DNA of 64,000 nucleotides from Pleomorphomonas sp. PLEO (lineage in GTDB: Bacteria; Pseudomonadota; Alphaproteobacteria; Rhizobiales; Pleomorphomonadaceae). Each line of letters starts with the position of its first letter. Within the stretch, counting starts at the first letter, position 1. Below, piece by piece: positions 9,191 to 18,060 of this stretch. Below the pieces are notes generated by a model. That model worked only from the letters and a program-made list of their open reading frames with translations. It ran no database searches and was not told the origin of the DNA. The DNA lies in assembly GCF_041320595.1 (NCBI RefSeq), contig NZ_CP166625.1, positions 1,995,501 to 2,059,500 on the forward strand, read 5' to 3'. A program made the position numbers and the translations under genes.

Positions 9191-10606
9191 TCAGCCCTTC
9201 TGGTGAACATGGCGGCCGGCGAGCGCGGCTTGCCGGGCGCGGCGCCAGTCGTCGCGGAGGGCGTGCGATTGGCCGCGCGGAACGGCGGTGGTGGTGAGGC
9301 TGAGGCGGTTGGCCGGTCGCAGGTGATCGAGGCCGGCGAGCGCCGCGCCAACGGCGCTGGCTTCCGCCGCGTCGACCAGCCGGCATTCCGAGGGCAGGAA
9401 GGCGGCGAGCGTGGCGACGAGGCCGGGCAGGTGGGTGGCGCCGCCCGACAGCAGGATGGCGTCGGTGGGAGCGCCGATCGCTGCCGCTTCCTCGGTGATG
9501 GCGGCGAGTTCCTGCGCCATGCCGTCGTAGACGGCGCGGACGATCGCCGGGAGATCGGTGTCGACGGTGAGGCCGGAGAGGGCGGCGGCGAGGGCGTGAT
9601 CGGGGTGCGGCGCACCGGCGCCGGCCAGATAGGGCACGAACAGCGCCCGTCCTTCGCCGATCGGCCGGTCAGCGGCGGCGGCGTCGAGTTCGGCCATCGA
9701 GCGGCCGAACAGGGTTTGCAGCCAGCGCAGCGTGGCGCCGAAGGCGGGCACCGTGCCGATCACCTGGTAATTGTCGTCAAAGCCGGTGGGGAACAGGTGG
9801 AAGGCGCCATCCCAGCTGGCCGGCAGGGCGGATTTCATCAGCGGAATGGACAGCACGCCGGAGGTGCCGAGCGACAGGGAGGCGACGCCGGGCACCAGCG
9901 CGCCGATCGCCCGGGCGGCGGCGGCCTGATCGCCGACGCCGACCACCATGGGAATGCCGCGCCAGGCGCCGGCCGCCTGGGTGGCGGACACCAGTTTCGG
10001 CAAGGCGGCCATGGGCAGGCCGGCCCTTTCGAGGATGCCCTCGTGCCAGCGGTCGGCGAAGGGGTCGAACACCTGCATGCCCGTGGCTTCGTTGCGATCG
10101 ACCACGAAGGGGGCGGACGGGTCGAGCGCGGCGCGGACGTAATCCTTGGCGCAGTAAAGACCGCCGACGCGTTTTGCGAGGCGCGGATCGAGCCGGCTCG
10201 CCCACAGCCACTTGGCCAGCGTGAAGTCGGGCAGGGGGATGTTGCCGGTATCAGTGGCGAAGCTGCCGGGGTAGGCGGCGACGAAGGCGTCGAGATCGGG
10301 CGCGCCGTCCATGTCGAGCCAGAGCTTCACCGGGGCGGCCAGCGCACCGTCGTCGGCGACGGCGACCATGGCATGCATCTGGCCGGTGAAGCCGATGGCC
10401 GCGATGGTTTCGCCGCGCGTCAGTTCGTCGAGTGCCTCCTCGGCGAGCCGCGTCCACAGGGTAGGGTCGCGGGTCGGCGCGCCGTCGGCGGCGTAGGGCT
10501 TGGAGACCGCCGCCTCGACGGCGACGCCATCGTCGGCCCGGACGCGCACCGCCTTGACCGAGGATGTTCCGATGTCGATGCCGATCAGCTTGATCGCTTG
10601 GGTCAT
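9191..10606 (-). CDS. FGGY-family carbohydrate kinase, xylulokinase-like
   Basis: A 471-residue kinase. The N-terminal FGGY domain starts with IGIDIGTSSVKAVRV (ATP phosphate loop) and has the substrate-region motif GFTGQMHAMV and a conserved Asp in KLWLDMD. The C-terminal domain has SLGTSGVLSIP and ILLSGGATHLPGLV. This fits xylulokinase (xylulose to xylulose 5-phosphate), but close FGGY relatives act on other pentuloses or polyols. It sits in the importer operon between permease and ATPase genes, next to split transketolase genes that would consume pentulose phosphate. Confidence 0.85.
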   Translation of the reverse strand: MTQAIKLIGIDIGTSSVKAVRVRADDGVAVEAAVSKPYAADGAPTRDPTLWTRLAEEALDELTRGETIAAIGFTGQMHAMVAVADDGALAAPVKLWLDMDGAPDLDAFVAAYPGSFATDTGNIPLPDFTLAKWLWASRLDPRLAKRVGGLYCAKDYVRAALDPSAPFVVDRNEATGMQVFDPFADRWHEGILERAGLPMAALPKLVSATQAAGAWRGIPMVVGVGDQAAAARAIGALVPGVASLSLGTSGVLSIPLMKSALPASWDGAFHLFPTGFDDNYQVIGTVPAFGATLRWLQTLFGRSMAELDAAAADRPIGEGRALFVPYLAGAGAPHPDHALAAALSGLTVDTDLPAIVRAVYDGMAQELAAITEEAAAIGAPTDAILLSGGATHLPGLVATLAAFLPSECRLVDAAEASAVGAALAGLDHLRPANRLSLTTTAVPRGQSHALRDDWRRARQAALAGRHVHQKG

Positions 10607-10613
10607 TGGCGGG

Positions 10614-11444
10614 TCATCCTTTCACGGCGCCGGCCAACAGGCCGCGAACGAAGGCGCGCTGCACCAAGACGTAGAGCAGGATCAGCGGCAGGGCGATCAG
10701 GGTGAGGATGGCGAACAGGGCGCCGGGGTTGGCCATGTAGAGACCGGAATATTGCATGGGCACGATGGTCAGCGTCTTCACTTCGTCGCGCGTGAGGATG
10801 ATCAGCGCCAGGAAGAATTCGTTCCAGGTGGAAATGAACTGCCAGATGCCGACGAACACCAGCGCCGGCCGGACCAGCGGCAAGGCGACGTGCCAGTAGG
10901 TCTGCCAGGCGTTGCAGCCGTCAACCCGCGCCGCCTCGAACAGTTCCTTGGGCGAGTCCTCCATGAAGGCTTTGAGCACCACCACCGCGAAGGGCACGCC
11001 GAGGGCGGCGTAGGGGAAGATCAGCCCGGCATAGGTGTTCACCCAGCCGAAGGTCTTGAGCAGGATGGCGAGCGGCAGCACCAGGGAGGCCAGCGGCACC
11101 ATCAGCGTGGTGAGCAGCGTGGCGTAGAGCGTCAGCGAGCCGCGCAATCGCAACACCGCGCAGGCGAAGGCGAACAGCGAGGAAATGGCAACCACCAGCG
11201 CCACCGTCGACAGCGTGACGATCAGGCTGTTGAGGAAGAAGGTCGTCAGGGTGTTGTCGCGGATGACGGTGATGAAGTTGTCGAAGGTCAGCGGCCAGGC
11301 GAACAGTGTGGCGTCGAAGGCTTGGTCGGGCGTCCTGAGGCCGATCGACAGCATGTAGAGTTCGGGGACCATCCACAGGGCGAGCACCAGGAGCAGGACG
11401 ACATGGATGACGATGCGGCTGACGGCGGGGCGGTGGCGGCGCAT
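10614..11444 (-). CDS. Carbohydrate ABC transporter permease (MalG type)
   Basis: A 276-residue inner-membrane permease with six predicted helices. The EAA loop is EAARVDGCNAWQTYWHVALP. The ATG at 11444 shares one base with the stop of the upstream permease (TGATG), indicating translational coupling; longer upstream reading is the other permease in a different frame. It belongs to the CUT1 family and pairs with the MalF-type permease and the solute-binding protein of this locus. The gene ends seven bases before the kinase start. Confidence 0.93.
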   Translation of the reverse strand: MRRHRPAVSRIVIHVVLLLVLALWMVPELYMLSIGLRTPDQAFDATLFAWPLTFDNFITVIRDNTLTTFFLNSLIVTLSTVALVVAISSLFAFACAVLRLRGSLTLYATLLTTLMVPLASLVLPLAILLKTFGWVNTYAGLIFPYAALGVPFAVVVLKAFMEDSPKELFEAARVDGCNAWQTYWHVALPLVRPALVFVGIWQFISTWNEFFLALIILTRDEVKTLTIVPMQYSGLYMANPGALFAILTLIALPLILLYVLVQRAFVRGLLAGAVKG

Positions 11445-12373
11445 CAGGCTCTCTCCTCCTTGTTGGCCGAGGGGGAGAGATTGGCGCCGAGATAGACGAT
11501 CTGGATGATCGACAGGACCAGCGCCAGCAAGAGCACGATGACCGAGATGGCGGCGCCGCGTCCGGTGTCGCCCAGCACGAAGGAGGTGCGGAACACATAG
11601 GTGCCGAACACTTCCGAGGCGTGGTTGGGGCCGCCGCCGGTCATCAGCTGGACGATCGGGAAAGTCTGCAGCGTGCCGATGACGCCGAGCAGCAGCAGCG
11701 ACTTGGTGACCGGCGCCAGCATGGGGATGATGACGCCATGGGCGAGCCTGAAGCCGTGCGCCCCGTCGACGCGCGCCGCGTCGAGCACCTCGGTCGGCAG
11801 GTTGGCGATGCCGGCGACATACATCAGCATGGAAAAGCCGGTCCACTGCCAGATGTTGACGATGATCAGCGCGAAGATGGCCGTCGACGGATCGCCGATC
11901 GGCGAGGAGGCCATCTCGACGCCGACATAGCTGAGGTAATGTTGGGCGATGCCGTAATAGGGCGCGTAGATCTGCACCCAGACCAGGCTGATCACCGACA
12001 CGGAGGTGACGACCGGCAGGAAGAACATGGTGCGGAAGAAGCCGCGCCAGGCGTCGGTGTGCCGCTCGATGAAATAGGCGATGGTGCCGCCGATGATCAT
12101 CTGCACGGGGATGGTGATCAGACCCCAGAGCACCATGTTGCGGACGACGACCCAGAACACCGGATCGGCCAGCACGGACAGGTAGGTGTCGACGCCGACG
12201 AAGCGGCTGATCCGGTCATTGCCCTGACTGAAGATGCTCTCACCCATCACCCAGACGATGGGATAGGCGATGAAGACGACGAACAGCGCGACGGCCGGCA
12301 GCAGGAATACATAAGTTCCCGGCCCCGCGAAGCGGCGATGGCGCTTCGATGCCTGCTCTGATGTGGCGGACAT
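11444..12373 (-). CDS. Carbohydrate ABC transporter permease (MalF type)
   Basis: A 309-residue permease with six predicted helices and the EAA loop LDAARVDGAHGFRLAHGVII. I chose the ATG at 12373 because GGGAGA stands just upstream of it; the ATG at 12385 would place that ribosome binding site inside the coding region. It overlaps the MalG-type permease by one base. Between it and the solute-binding gene lie two hairpin repeats. Confidence 0.92.
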   Translation of the reverse strand: MSATSEQASKRHRRFAGPGTYVFLLPAVALFVVFIAYPIVWVMGESIFSQGNDRISRFVGVDTYLSVLADPVFWVVVRNMVLWGLITIPVQMIIGGTIAYFIERHTDAWRGFFRTMFFLPVVTSVSVISLVWVQIYAPYYGIAQHYLSYVGVEMASSPIGDPSTAIFALIIVNIWQWTGFSMLMYVAGIANLPTEVLDAARVDGAHGFRLAHGVIIPMLAPVTKSLLLLGVIGTLQTFPIVQLMTGGGPNHASEVFGTYVFRTSFVLGDTGRGAAISVIVLLLALVLSIIQIVYLGANLSPSANKEERA

Positions 12374-12499
12374 GACTTCTCCCAACGCAACTATTTCCGG
12401 CGAACGCCCATCGGGCGCCTCTCACCATTTCCGGGGCGCCTGCCTCGGCCGGGCCTTGAAAGCCCTGCCTTCGGAAAGCGCCCCGGAACGGGGAGGAGG

Positions 12500-12578
12500 C
12501 TAGTGGAGCGAATTTGACATTTGAGTCCCGCCTGACATAAAGCTCGCGGTCAAATGTCAAATTCAAAAGCTCCACTAG
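12500..12578. repeat. Intercistronic hairpin repeat 1
   Basis: Begins CTAGTGGAGC and ends GCTCCACTAG. Internal arms TTTGACATTTGA and TCAAATGTCAAA also pair, giving a long imperfect stem of about 79 bp. It lies in the transcribed gap between solute-binding and permease genes. Confidence 0.8.
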
Positions 12579-12591
12579 AAACAATAACTTG

Positions 12592-12668
12592 CTAGTGGTT
12601 CTTATGACTCCGACATTTGCTCCGAGGCCGATATCAAGCGGATGCAAATGTCGGAGTCGAACCACTAG
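12592..12668. repeat. Intercistronic hairpin repeat 2
   Basis: Begins CTAGTGGTTC and ends GAACCACTAG, with inner arms GACTCCGACATTTGC and GCAAATGTCGGAGTC. It has the same architecture and size as hairpin 1 but a different stem sequence. It starts directly after the solute-binding protein stop codon. Confidence 0.8.
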
Positions 12669-13952
12669 TTACTTACCGAGCGCCTTGTCAGTCGCCGCCT
12701 GCACCGTGGCCAGCGCCGCTTCGGGCTCGGTACTGCCGGCCGCCACGGCCGCCAGGGCGTTGTCGAGGGCCTCGCTGATCGCCGGAATGGCGAAGCGCTG
12801 GTTTTCGGCCTTCGGCAGATCTTCCATGAAGCGCTTGTAGAGATCCTTGACGTGATCGGACACGTCGCCTTGCGGCTCATGCCCGGCGAAGGCCGGCAGG
12901 TCGTTGAGGTCGTTCAAGGCCTGCTGCAAGCCCTCGCCGTTGGTGAGCGAGGCGAGGAAGGTCCACGCTTCCGGGTTCTTGGCACCGTTCTTGGTCAGGC
13001 CATAGCCGATGTCGACGCCGCCGACCGGCGGGCTGGCCGTCTTGGCGCCGGGCACGGCCGGCAGGTAGAAGAAGTCGAAGGCGTCCATGTTCGTGACATA
13101 TTGCGACAGCGGCGGCGGGAACTTGCTCTCCTGCATCCACCAGGAGCCGAGCGCCATCATGCCGACCTTGCCCTGGGCGAACAGTTGGGCGCCGGTGGGA
13201 TAGGCGTGGGCGCCGAGCGCGCCTTTCTGGAAGATGCCGTCGTCGAACAGGCCCTTCCACGCCTTCATGGCCGAGACGAGTTCGGGCGAGGTCCACGGCG
13301 CTTCGCCGGCCTGGGCCTTGTCGGTGAGGCCGGGCGCGAACTGGTTGGCGAGCATCAGGTAGACGTTCTCGTTCTGCCAGCCGTCGGCGGCGCCCTGGAA
13401 CAGCGGCAGATAGCCCTCGTCGCTGAGCTTCTTGGCGGCGGCCTTCAACTCGTCATAGGTCTTGGGCACGGCGATGCCGAGCTTTTCGAAGGTCTTGCGA
13501 TTGTACCAGACGCAGAGAACCTGGGATTCCTGGGGGATCATGTAATAGTTGGCGTCGCCCGCCGGGTTGCCCATCAGCATCTGCTTGCGGTTGACCGGGA
13601 ACACCTTTTCGGACCAGTCGGCGCCCCATTCCTTGGCGGCCAGATCGTTGACCGGCGACAGATGGTCGCGATACTGCTGGGTGAGCGAGCCCGGCTGCAG
13701 GCCGATGACATCCGGCAGGCTGTCGGAGGCGGCGGCGGCCTTCAGCGCGGTAATGTATTCCGGCGAGTAGTTGTAATAGGTGTAGGTCACCTTGACGTCG
13801 GGGTGCGCCTTCTCGAAGGCGTCGATCGACTTCTGCATGGTGCTCTGGATGAACCAGGACCAGACCGTCACTTCCTTGCCGGCCGCGAAGGCGGCACTCG
13901 ACAGGATACTGGCGCTCAGAAGCGTCGCGCCCAATAGCAGCACTTTTTTCAT
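12669..13952 (-). CDS. Extracellular sugar-binding protein of ABC importer
   Basis: A 427-residue periplasmic binding protein (CUT1, SBP_bac_1 class). It has a clear signal peptide (MKKVLLLGATLLSASILSSA, cleavage near AFA) followed by KEVTVWSWF and FEKAHPDVKVTYTYY, the usual start of this fold. It delivers substrate to the MalF/MalG permeases downstream. Two strong hairpins follow its stop codon, as often seen where binding-protein mRNA must be more abundant than permease mRNA. Ligand unknown; the operon points to a pentulose, pentitol or rare ketose. Confidence 0.93.
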   Translation of the reverse strand: MKKVLLLGATLLSASILSSAAFAAGKEVTVWSWFIQSTMQKSIDAFEKAHPDVKVTYTYYNYSPEYITALKAAAASDSLPDVIGLQPGSLTQQYRDHLSPVNDLAAKEWGADWSEKVFPVNRKQMLMGNPAGDANYYMIPQESQVLCVWYNRKTFEKLGIAVPKTYDELKAAAKKLSDEGYLPLFQGAADGWQNENVYLMLANQFAPGLTDKAQAGEAPWTSPELVSAMKAWKGLFDDGIFQKGALGAHAYPTGAQLFAQGKVGMMALGSWWMQESKFPPPLSQYVTNMDAFDFFYLPAVPGAKTASPPVGGVDIGYGLTKNGAKNPEAWTFLASLTNGEGLQQALNDLNDLPAFAGHEPQGDVSDHVKDLYKRFMEDLPKAENQRFAIPAISEALDNALAAVAAGSTEPEAALATVQAATDKALGK

Positions 13953-14035
13953 GGTCTTGTTCCTCCCAAGGATGCGCGGATTTTCCGGCCGCGCGCCGAT
14001 CTCTTCATTCAGGCGATAGGAAAACCTTTCTTTCA

Positions 14036-14058
14036 GCGGCCGGCTCCGGGCCGGCCGC
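14036..14058. other. Intercistronic GC hairpin
   Basis: GCGGCCGGC-tccgg-GCCGGCCGC is a perfect 9-bp stem with a 5-base loop between the transketolase C-half gene and the solute-binding gene. Reading on the minus strand it is not followed by a clean U-run, so it may be a processing or partial termination element. Confidence 0.5.
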
Positions 14059-14128
14059 CGTCTTCATGCCAACGCAGGGTCGAACGGCAGTCGGAGGTGC
14101 TTCTCCCTCACCCCTTCAACTGTTCGCC

Positions 14129-15100
14129 TTACCCCTTGGCCGTTGCCTTCAGCCTTGCTCTGAGCGGCGCGCCGGCAAGGCCAAAGGCTTCGAGCAGGGC
14201 GTCGGGAGGGCCGGACTCGCCGAAGCGGTCGGGCACGCCGATCCGTTCGATGCGGTGGCTGATGCCGGCGCCGTCGAGTAGCGCGGACAGGCCATCGGCA
14301 AGGCCGCCGTGGATGGAATGCTCCTCGACCACGGCGATCGACTTGCCGGCGAATGTCCGCACCTCGGTGGCGATCTCGTCACCGAGCGGCTTCAGCCGGG
14401 TGATGCCGAGAACGCGGATGCCGATGCCCTCGGCTTTGAGGGCTTGGGCGGCCTCGATCACCTTGGCGGCCAGCGTCGAGGTGGTGAACACCAGGAGATC
14501 CTTGCCCTCGGTGAGCACCCGGTAGGCGGCGGCGCGCTCGGTTTCCGAGGCGACGGGGGGCGTCACCAGCGGCGAGGGGAAACGCGACAGGCGGACATAG
14601 GTGGGACCGTCGACATCGGCCACCTCGTTCATGACGCGGGCCAGGTCGTTGCCGTCGATCGGGGCGTAGCAGCGGATGCCGGGAATGCCCTGCATGATGG
14701 CGAGATCTTCCACCGCCTGCTGCGTGGCGCCATCTTCGCCGAGGTTGATGCCGCCGTGGAAGCCGAAGAATTTGACGTTCAGCTTGGGATAGGCGACCGA
14801 GACGGCGATCTGGTCGCAGGCCCGCCGCGTCAGGAAGGACGCGAAGGTGTTGACGAAGGGGATGTAGCCGGAGATGGCAAAGCCGGCGGCGGCGCCGACC
14901 ATGTTCTGCTCGGCGATGCCGAAGTTGTAGTGACGATCCGGATAGGTCTTCTTGAACTTCATCGTCCGGGTGGAACTGGCGAGGTCGGCATCCAGCATCA
15001 GGATGCGCTGATCGCGGGCGCCGAGCGCCATGATGGCATCGCCGAAGACGTCGCGCAGCGACACAAAACCTTCGGGAGCGTTGGTTGGGGTAGCAGCCAT
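14129..15100 (-). CDS. Transketolase C-terminal subunit (split transketolase)
   Basis: A 323-residue protein corresponding to the pyrimidine-binding and C-terminal domains of transketolase. Visible motifs are NFGIAEQNMVGAAAGFA (conserved Glu that activates thiamine diphosphate), HGGINLGEDGATQQAVEDLA and VVEEHSIHGGLADGL. It should form a heteromeric enzyme with the upstream N-terminal subunit. The start codon overlaps the N-half stop as TGATG. Split transketolases are common in sugar catabolic operons and may act on unusual ketose phosphates; the exact reaction is inferred. Confidence 0.92.
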   Translation of the reverse strand: MAATPTNAPEGFVSLRDVFGDAIMALGARDQRILMLDADLASSTRTMKFKKTYPDRHYNFGIAEQNMVGAAAGFAISGYIPFVNTFASFLTRRACDQIAVSVAYPKLNVKFFGFHGGINLGEDGATQQAVEDLAIMQGIPGIRCYAPIDGNDLARVMNEVADVDGPTYVRLSRFPSPLVTPPVASETERAAAYRVLTEGKDLLVFTTSTLAAKVIEAAQALKAEGIGIRVLGITRLKPLGDEIATEVRTFAGKSIAVVEEHSIHGGLADGLSALLDGAGISHRIERIGVPDRFGESGPPDALLEAFGLAGAPLRARLKATAKG

Positions 15101-15930
15101 CAGCCCATGACCTCCTTGAGACCGGCCTTCAATTGTTCGTCGCTGATCGTGTGGCTATGCCAGTCGGCCCGATCGGACATGAAGGAAACGCCCGCGCCCT
15201 TGGTGGTGTGGGCAATCAGGAAGCGCGGCTTGTTGCCGGGCGCATCCGACGAGGCCCAGTCGACGGCGTCGACCACCTCGGCCATGTTCTGGCCATCGAA
15301 CTCGCGCACCGCCCAGCCGAAGGCTTCCAGTTTCGGTGCGTAGGGGCGCAGCTCCAGCACCTCTTCGATGCGGCCGTCGTTCTGGATGCCGTTGGCGTCG
15401 AGAATGGCGACGAGGCGGTCGACCTTGTTGGTTCCGGCATAGGCGATGGCCTCCCAGATCTGGCCGGAGTTGATCTCGCCATCGCCGAGGACGGCGTAGG
15501 AATAGAACGGTTCGTTGCGCAGCTTGAGGGCCAGAGCGATACCGAGGCTGACCGAGAGACCCTGGCCAAGCGAGCCGGTGGACATTTCCACTTCCGGCAG
15601 ACGGGTGCGGTCGGGGTGGCCTTGCAGGCGGCTGCCAAGCTGACGCAGCGTCAGGAGCTCGGCTTCGGGGATCATGCCCACTTCGGCGAAGGTGGCGTAA
15701 AGGGCCGGCGCGGCGTGGCCCTTGGACAGGATTACATGGTCACGGGCGTTGCGGCCGAACCAGGTGGCGCCGGCGGCGGCGCGGTGGGCAAACAGGGCGG
15801 TCAGGATCTCGACGCATGACATGCTGCCGCCGGGATGGCCGGAACCGGCCGCGTTGATCTGCGTCAGGATATGCGCCCTTATTCGTCGGGCCGACGCCTC
15901 AAGTTTCTCGATGTCCTTCTGGTCGGTCAC
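15100..15930 (-). CDS. Transketolase N-terminal subunit (split transketolase)
   Basis: A 276-residue thiamine diphosphate-binding half. Key motifs are AAGSGHPGGSMSCVEILTAL near the start and YAVLGDGEINSGQIWEA, which holds the GDG...N motif for Mg2+ and diphosphate binding. It overlaps the end of the RpiR regulator gene by 32 bp and the C-half gene by one base, so regulator and enzyme genes appear to form one transcription unit. It partners with the product of 14129-15100. Confidence 0.92.
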   Translation of the reverse strand: MTDQKDIEKLEASARRIRAHILTQINAAGSGHPGGSMSCVEILTALFAHRAAAGATWFGRNARDHVILSKGHAAPALYATFAEVGMIPEAELLTLRQLGSRLQGHPDRTRLPEVEMSTGSLGQGLSVSLGIALALKLRNEPFYSYAVLGDGEINSGQIWEAIAYAGTNKVDRLVAILDANGIQNDGRIEEVLELRPYAPKLEAFGWAVREFDGQNMAEVVDAVDWASSDAPGNKPRFLIAHTTKGAGVSFMSDRADWHSHTISDEQLKAGLKEVMG

Positions 15931-16930
15931 GGTTCTCGCTCCCTAAATGCCGGCGACGGAAATCTCCGGCTCCGATTTTCTCGCTGTTGAGCACTGCGTC
16001 GATCCGTCTGACGTTTTCGAGCAGGCTGACGTCCTTCACTGCCAAGCAGTGGAAGAGCACTTCGTTCAGCATCATCTGAAGGATGCGCGTCATCGACGCG
16101 TCCGTGCCGAACAACCCGACGCCGGGGGGCGTCAGAACCTTGAGGTCGGCGATATCGCCGAGTGGAGACTGCGCCTTGGCCAAAATGGCCGCCACACTGG
16201 CGCCGCGCGAACGGGCGGTCGCCGCCGCTTCCACCGTGGTGCGGGTCATGCCGGAAAACGAGATGGCCACCGCCAGATCGCCTTCCCCCATCAGCGCCGC
16301 CTGGGCGATCTGGGTGTGGGCGTCCTGGGCCATGTTGATCCTCAACCCCAGGCGGATCAGCCGCTGGTGCATGTCGAGGGCCACCACCGCCGAGGCGCCG
16401 GCACCGAACAGCTGGATCGAACGGGCGCCATGCATCGCTGCGACGAGGCGCGGCAGCACGTCGGTCTGGGCCAGCAATTCGGCAAACTTCAGCGCTCTGA
16501 CGGACGCGTTGTTGAACACCTTGTAGGCGATCTCCAACGGTCCATCCCCGAGCGCGATCTGTGGGGACGGCGTCACGATCTCGTCGACGCCGGCCCGCAT
16601 GGCGCGGCTCTCCCTGAGGAGAGCGTGTCTCATTTCCTTTTGACCCGCATATCCAAATCTGCGGGCTAGCCGGTCCACTGTCGCTCTCGAGGCGCCGGCC
16701 CGTTCCGCCAGCGCCGCTGAGGTCAGCGTGGCAAGTTCGTAGTCGGCCAAGGAGAAGAGGGTCTCGATCAGTCGCTTTTCGGCGGAACTGAGATCCGCCT
16801 GCGACAGACGAGTCATCAGAGACACGGATTCCTCCGGCCCTGGTGTGGCGTCGGTCATGACGCCCTCCTCCCCTTGCGAAGCCTCCGACGTTTTCGTCGT
16901 GTCGACTTTCGTTGTTTTCTTATGCTTCAT
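15899..16930 (-). CDS. RpiR/MurR family regulator (HTH plus SIS domain)
   Basis: A 343-residue regulator. A charged N-terminal tail of about 40 residues precedes an HTH_6 domain (LTSAALAERAGASRATVDRL) and a SIS sugar-phosphate-binding domain beginning with RSIQLFGAGASAVVALDMHQ. Such proteins sense a sugar phosphate and usually repress catabolic genes. It is the first gene of the minus-strand locus. Its ATG follows GAGG. A perfect TGAGACG dyad 320 bp upstream is a candidate operator. Confidence 0.9.
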   Translation of the reverse strand: MKHKKTTKVDTTKTSEASQGEEGVMTDATPGPEESVSLMTRLSQADLSSAEKRLIETLFSLADYELATLTSAALAERAGASRATVDRLARRFGYAGQKEMRHALLRESRAMRAGVDEIVTPSPQIALGDGPLEIAYKVFNNASVRALKFAELLAQTDVLPRLVAAMHGARSIQLFGAGASAVVALDMHQRLIRLGLRINMAQDAHTQIAQAALMGEGDLAVAISFSGMTRTTVEAAATARSRGASVAAILAKAQSPLGDIADLKVLTPPGVGLFGTDASMTRILQMMLNEVLFHCLAVKDVSLLENVRRIDAVLNSEKIGAGDFRRRHLGSENRDRPEGHRET

Positions 16931-17252
16931 AATACCTCACTTTTTTCGGTTAGCAACAGTTTTTGAGACGTTTTGTCGCTTTCACGCAGGGCGTGTGGGG
17001 ACGGTTCTGGCCGGTCGCTCGTCTTGCCGCTTTGAGACTGGGTCGCATGTGCACAGGAAGGAAGGAGGGCCACGGCCAATCCGATCGTTATTTCAATGGG
17101 GTGGTTCAGATGGCGGTCCGGCCGGATGGCGATGGCGGGGAGCGGCGGCCAGCGGTGTCCGGAAAACGTCGGGGCACCGGGGCCGCGCGCCGATGACAAC
17201 CATAATGCGTACATGCCGAGCGGCGCGGCGCATAGAGCAGGCGCTGGTTTTT

Positions 17253-17269
17253 TGAGACGCTTCGTCTCA
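17253..17269. promoter_or_regulatory. Candidate RpiR operator
   Basis: TGAGACG-CTT-CGTCTCA is a perfect inverted repeat upstream of the RpiR gene. A second half site TGAGACG followed by a degenerate arm occurs at 16964-16980, 34 bp from the start codon. RpiR-type proteins bind such dyads. No other gene occupies 16931-17450. Confidence 0.5.
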
Positions 17270-17454
17270 TGGCGGCGAAAATGTCCACAAACGAAAAGAG
17301 GGGAGCGCCGAGCGCGCGCCTTCGAATGATCGTCGTTGACGTGGCTGAAGGTAGCGCCCAGCGTGATCCGATCGACGACCTGATGGCCACCTTCAAGCTG
17401 CCGCCGTTGCCGGTGTTAGGGGAAGTGGAGCGCTATATCGGCCGATCGTTTCAT

Positions 17455-18060
17455 TCTGCCTGAGGTCCTCTGCCTGCGCAGAGGAAGACAGCTTGATGGG
17501 GGCGGGAGCAAGGCGAGGGGCGGCGCGCTATCCATCTGTTTCCTCTATATAAAGTTGTCCTCCTCTGCGAAGGCAGAGGACCTCAGGCAGAATGAAACAA
17601 GCGGTCGATATAGGGCGGAAAGCACACTGGGAGCCCGATACATCCCCCAGCATCTTCTCGTCCTGAGATCCTCTGCCTTCGCAGAGGAGGACAGCTTGAA
17701 GGGGGCGGGAGCAAGGCGAGGGGCGGCGCGCTATCCCTCTGTTTCCTCTATATAAGGTTGTCCTCCTCTGCGAAGGCAGAGGACCTCAGGCAGGATGAAA
17801 CGATCGGTCGATATAGGGCGGAAAGCACACTGGGAGCCCGATACATCCCCCAGCATCTTCTCGTCCTGAGATCCTCTGCCTTCGCAGAGGAGGACAGCTT
17901 GATGGGGGCGGGAGCAAGGCGAGGGGCGGCGCGCTATCCCCTCTGTTTCTTCAATATAAAAATGCCTTCCTCAGTGCCGGCGGAGGGACTGGGGCAGGAT
18001 GAGGCGATCGGCCGATAGTGCTCTCGGAGCCCCTTTCGGCCTGAGGTCCTCTTCTCACGC
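17455..18060. repeat. Repeat R3 array (about 203-bp tandem units)
   Basis: Three related units carry CTCTGC-cttc-GCAGAG hairpins in alternating orientation, separated by conserved spacers (GGGGGCGGGAGCAAGGCGAG and a CTCTATATAA-type AT-rich tract). Two consecutive units repeat at a 203-bp interval with only a few differences. No coding sequence is supported here. Short open frames across the repeat (SSSAKAEDLRQ-type) are artefacts of the palindrome. Confidence 0.8.

Noticed and set aside
17555-18018. Short frames reading SSSAKAEDLRQ-type peptides
   Set aside because: They recur wherever the R3 palindrome occurs and reflect the repeat sequence, not a protein family under selection.
17455-18060. 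CRISPR-like array
   Set aside because: Units are about 200 bp and internally palindromic, spacers are conserved between units rather than unique, and no cas genes are present.
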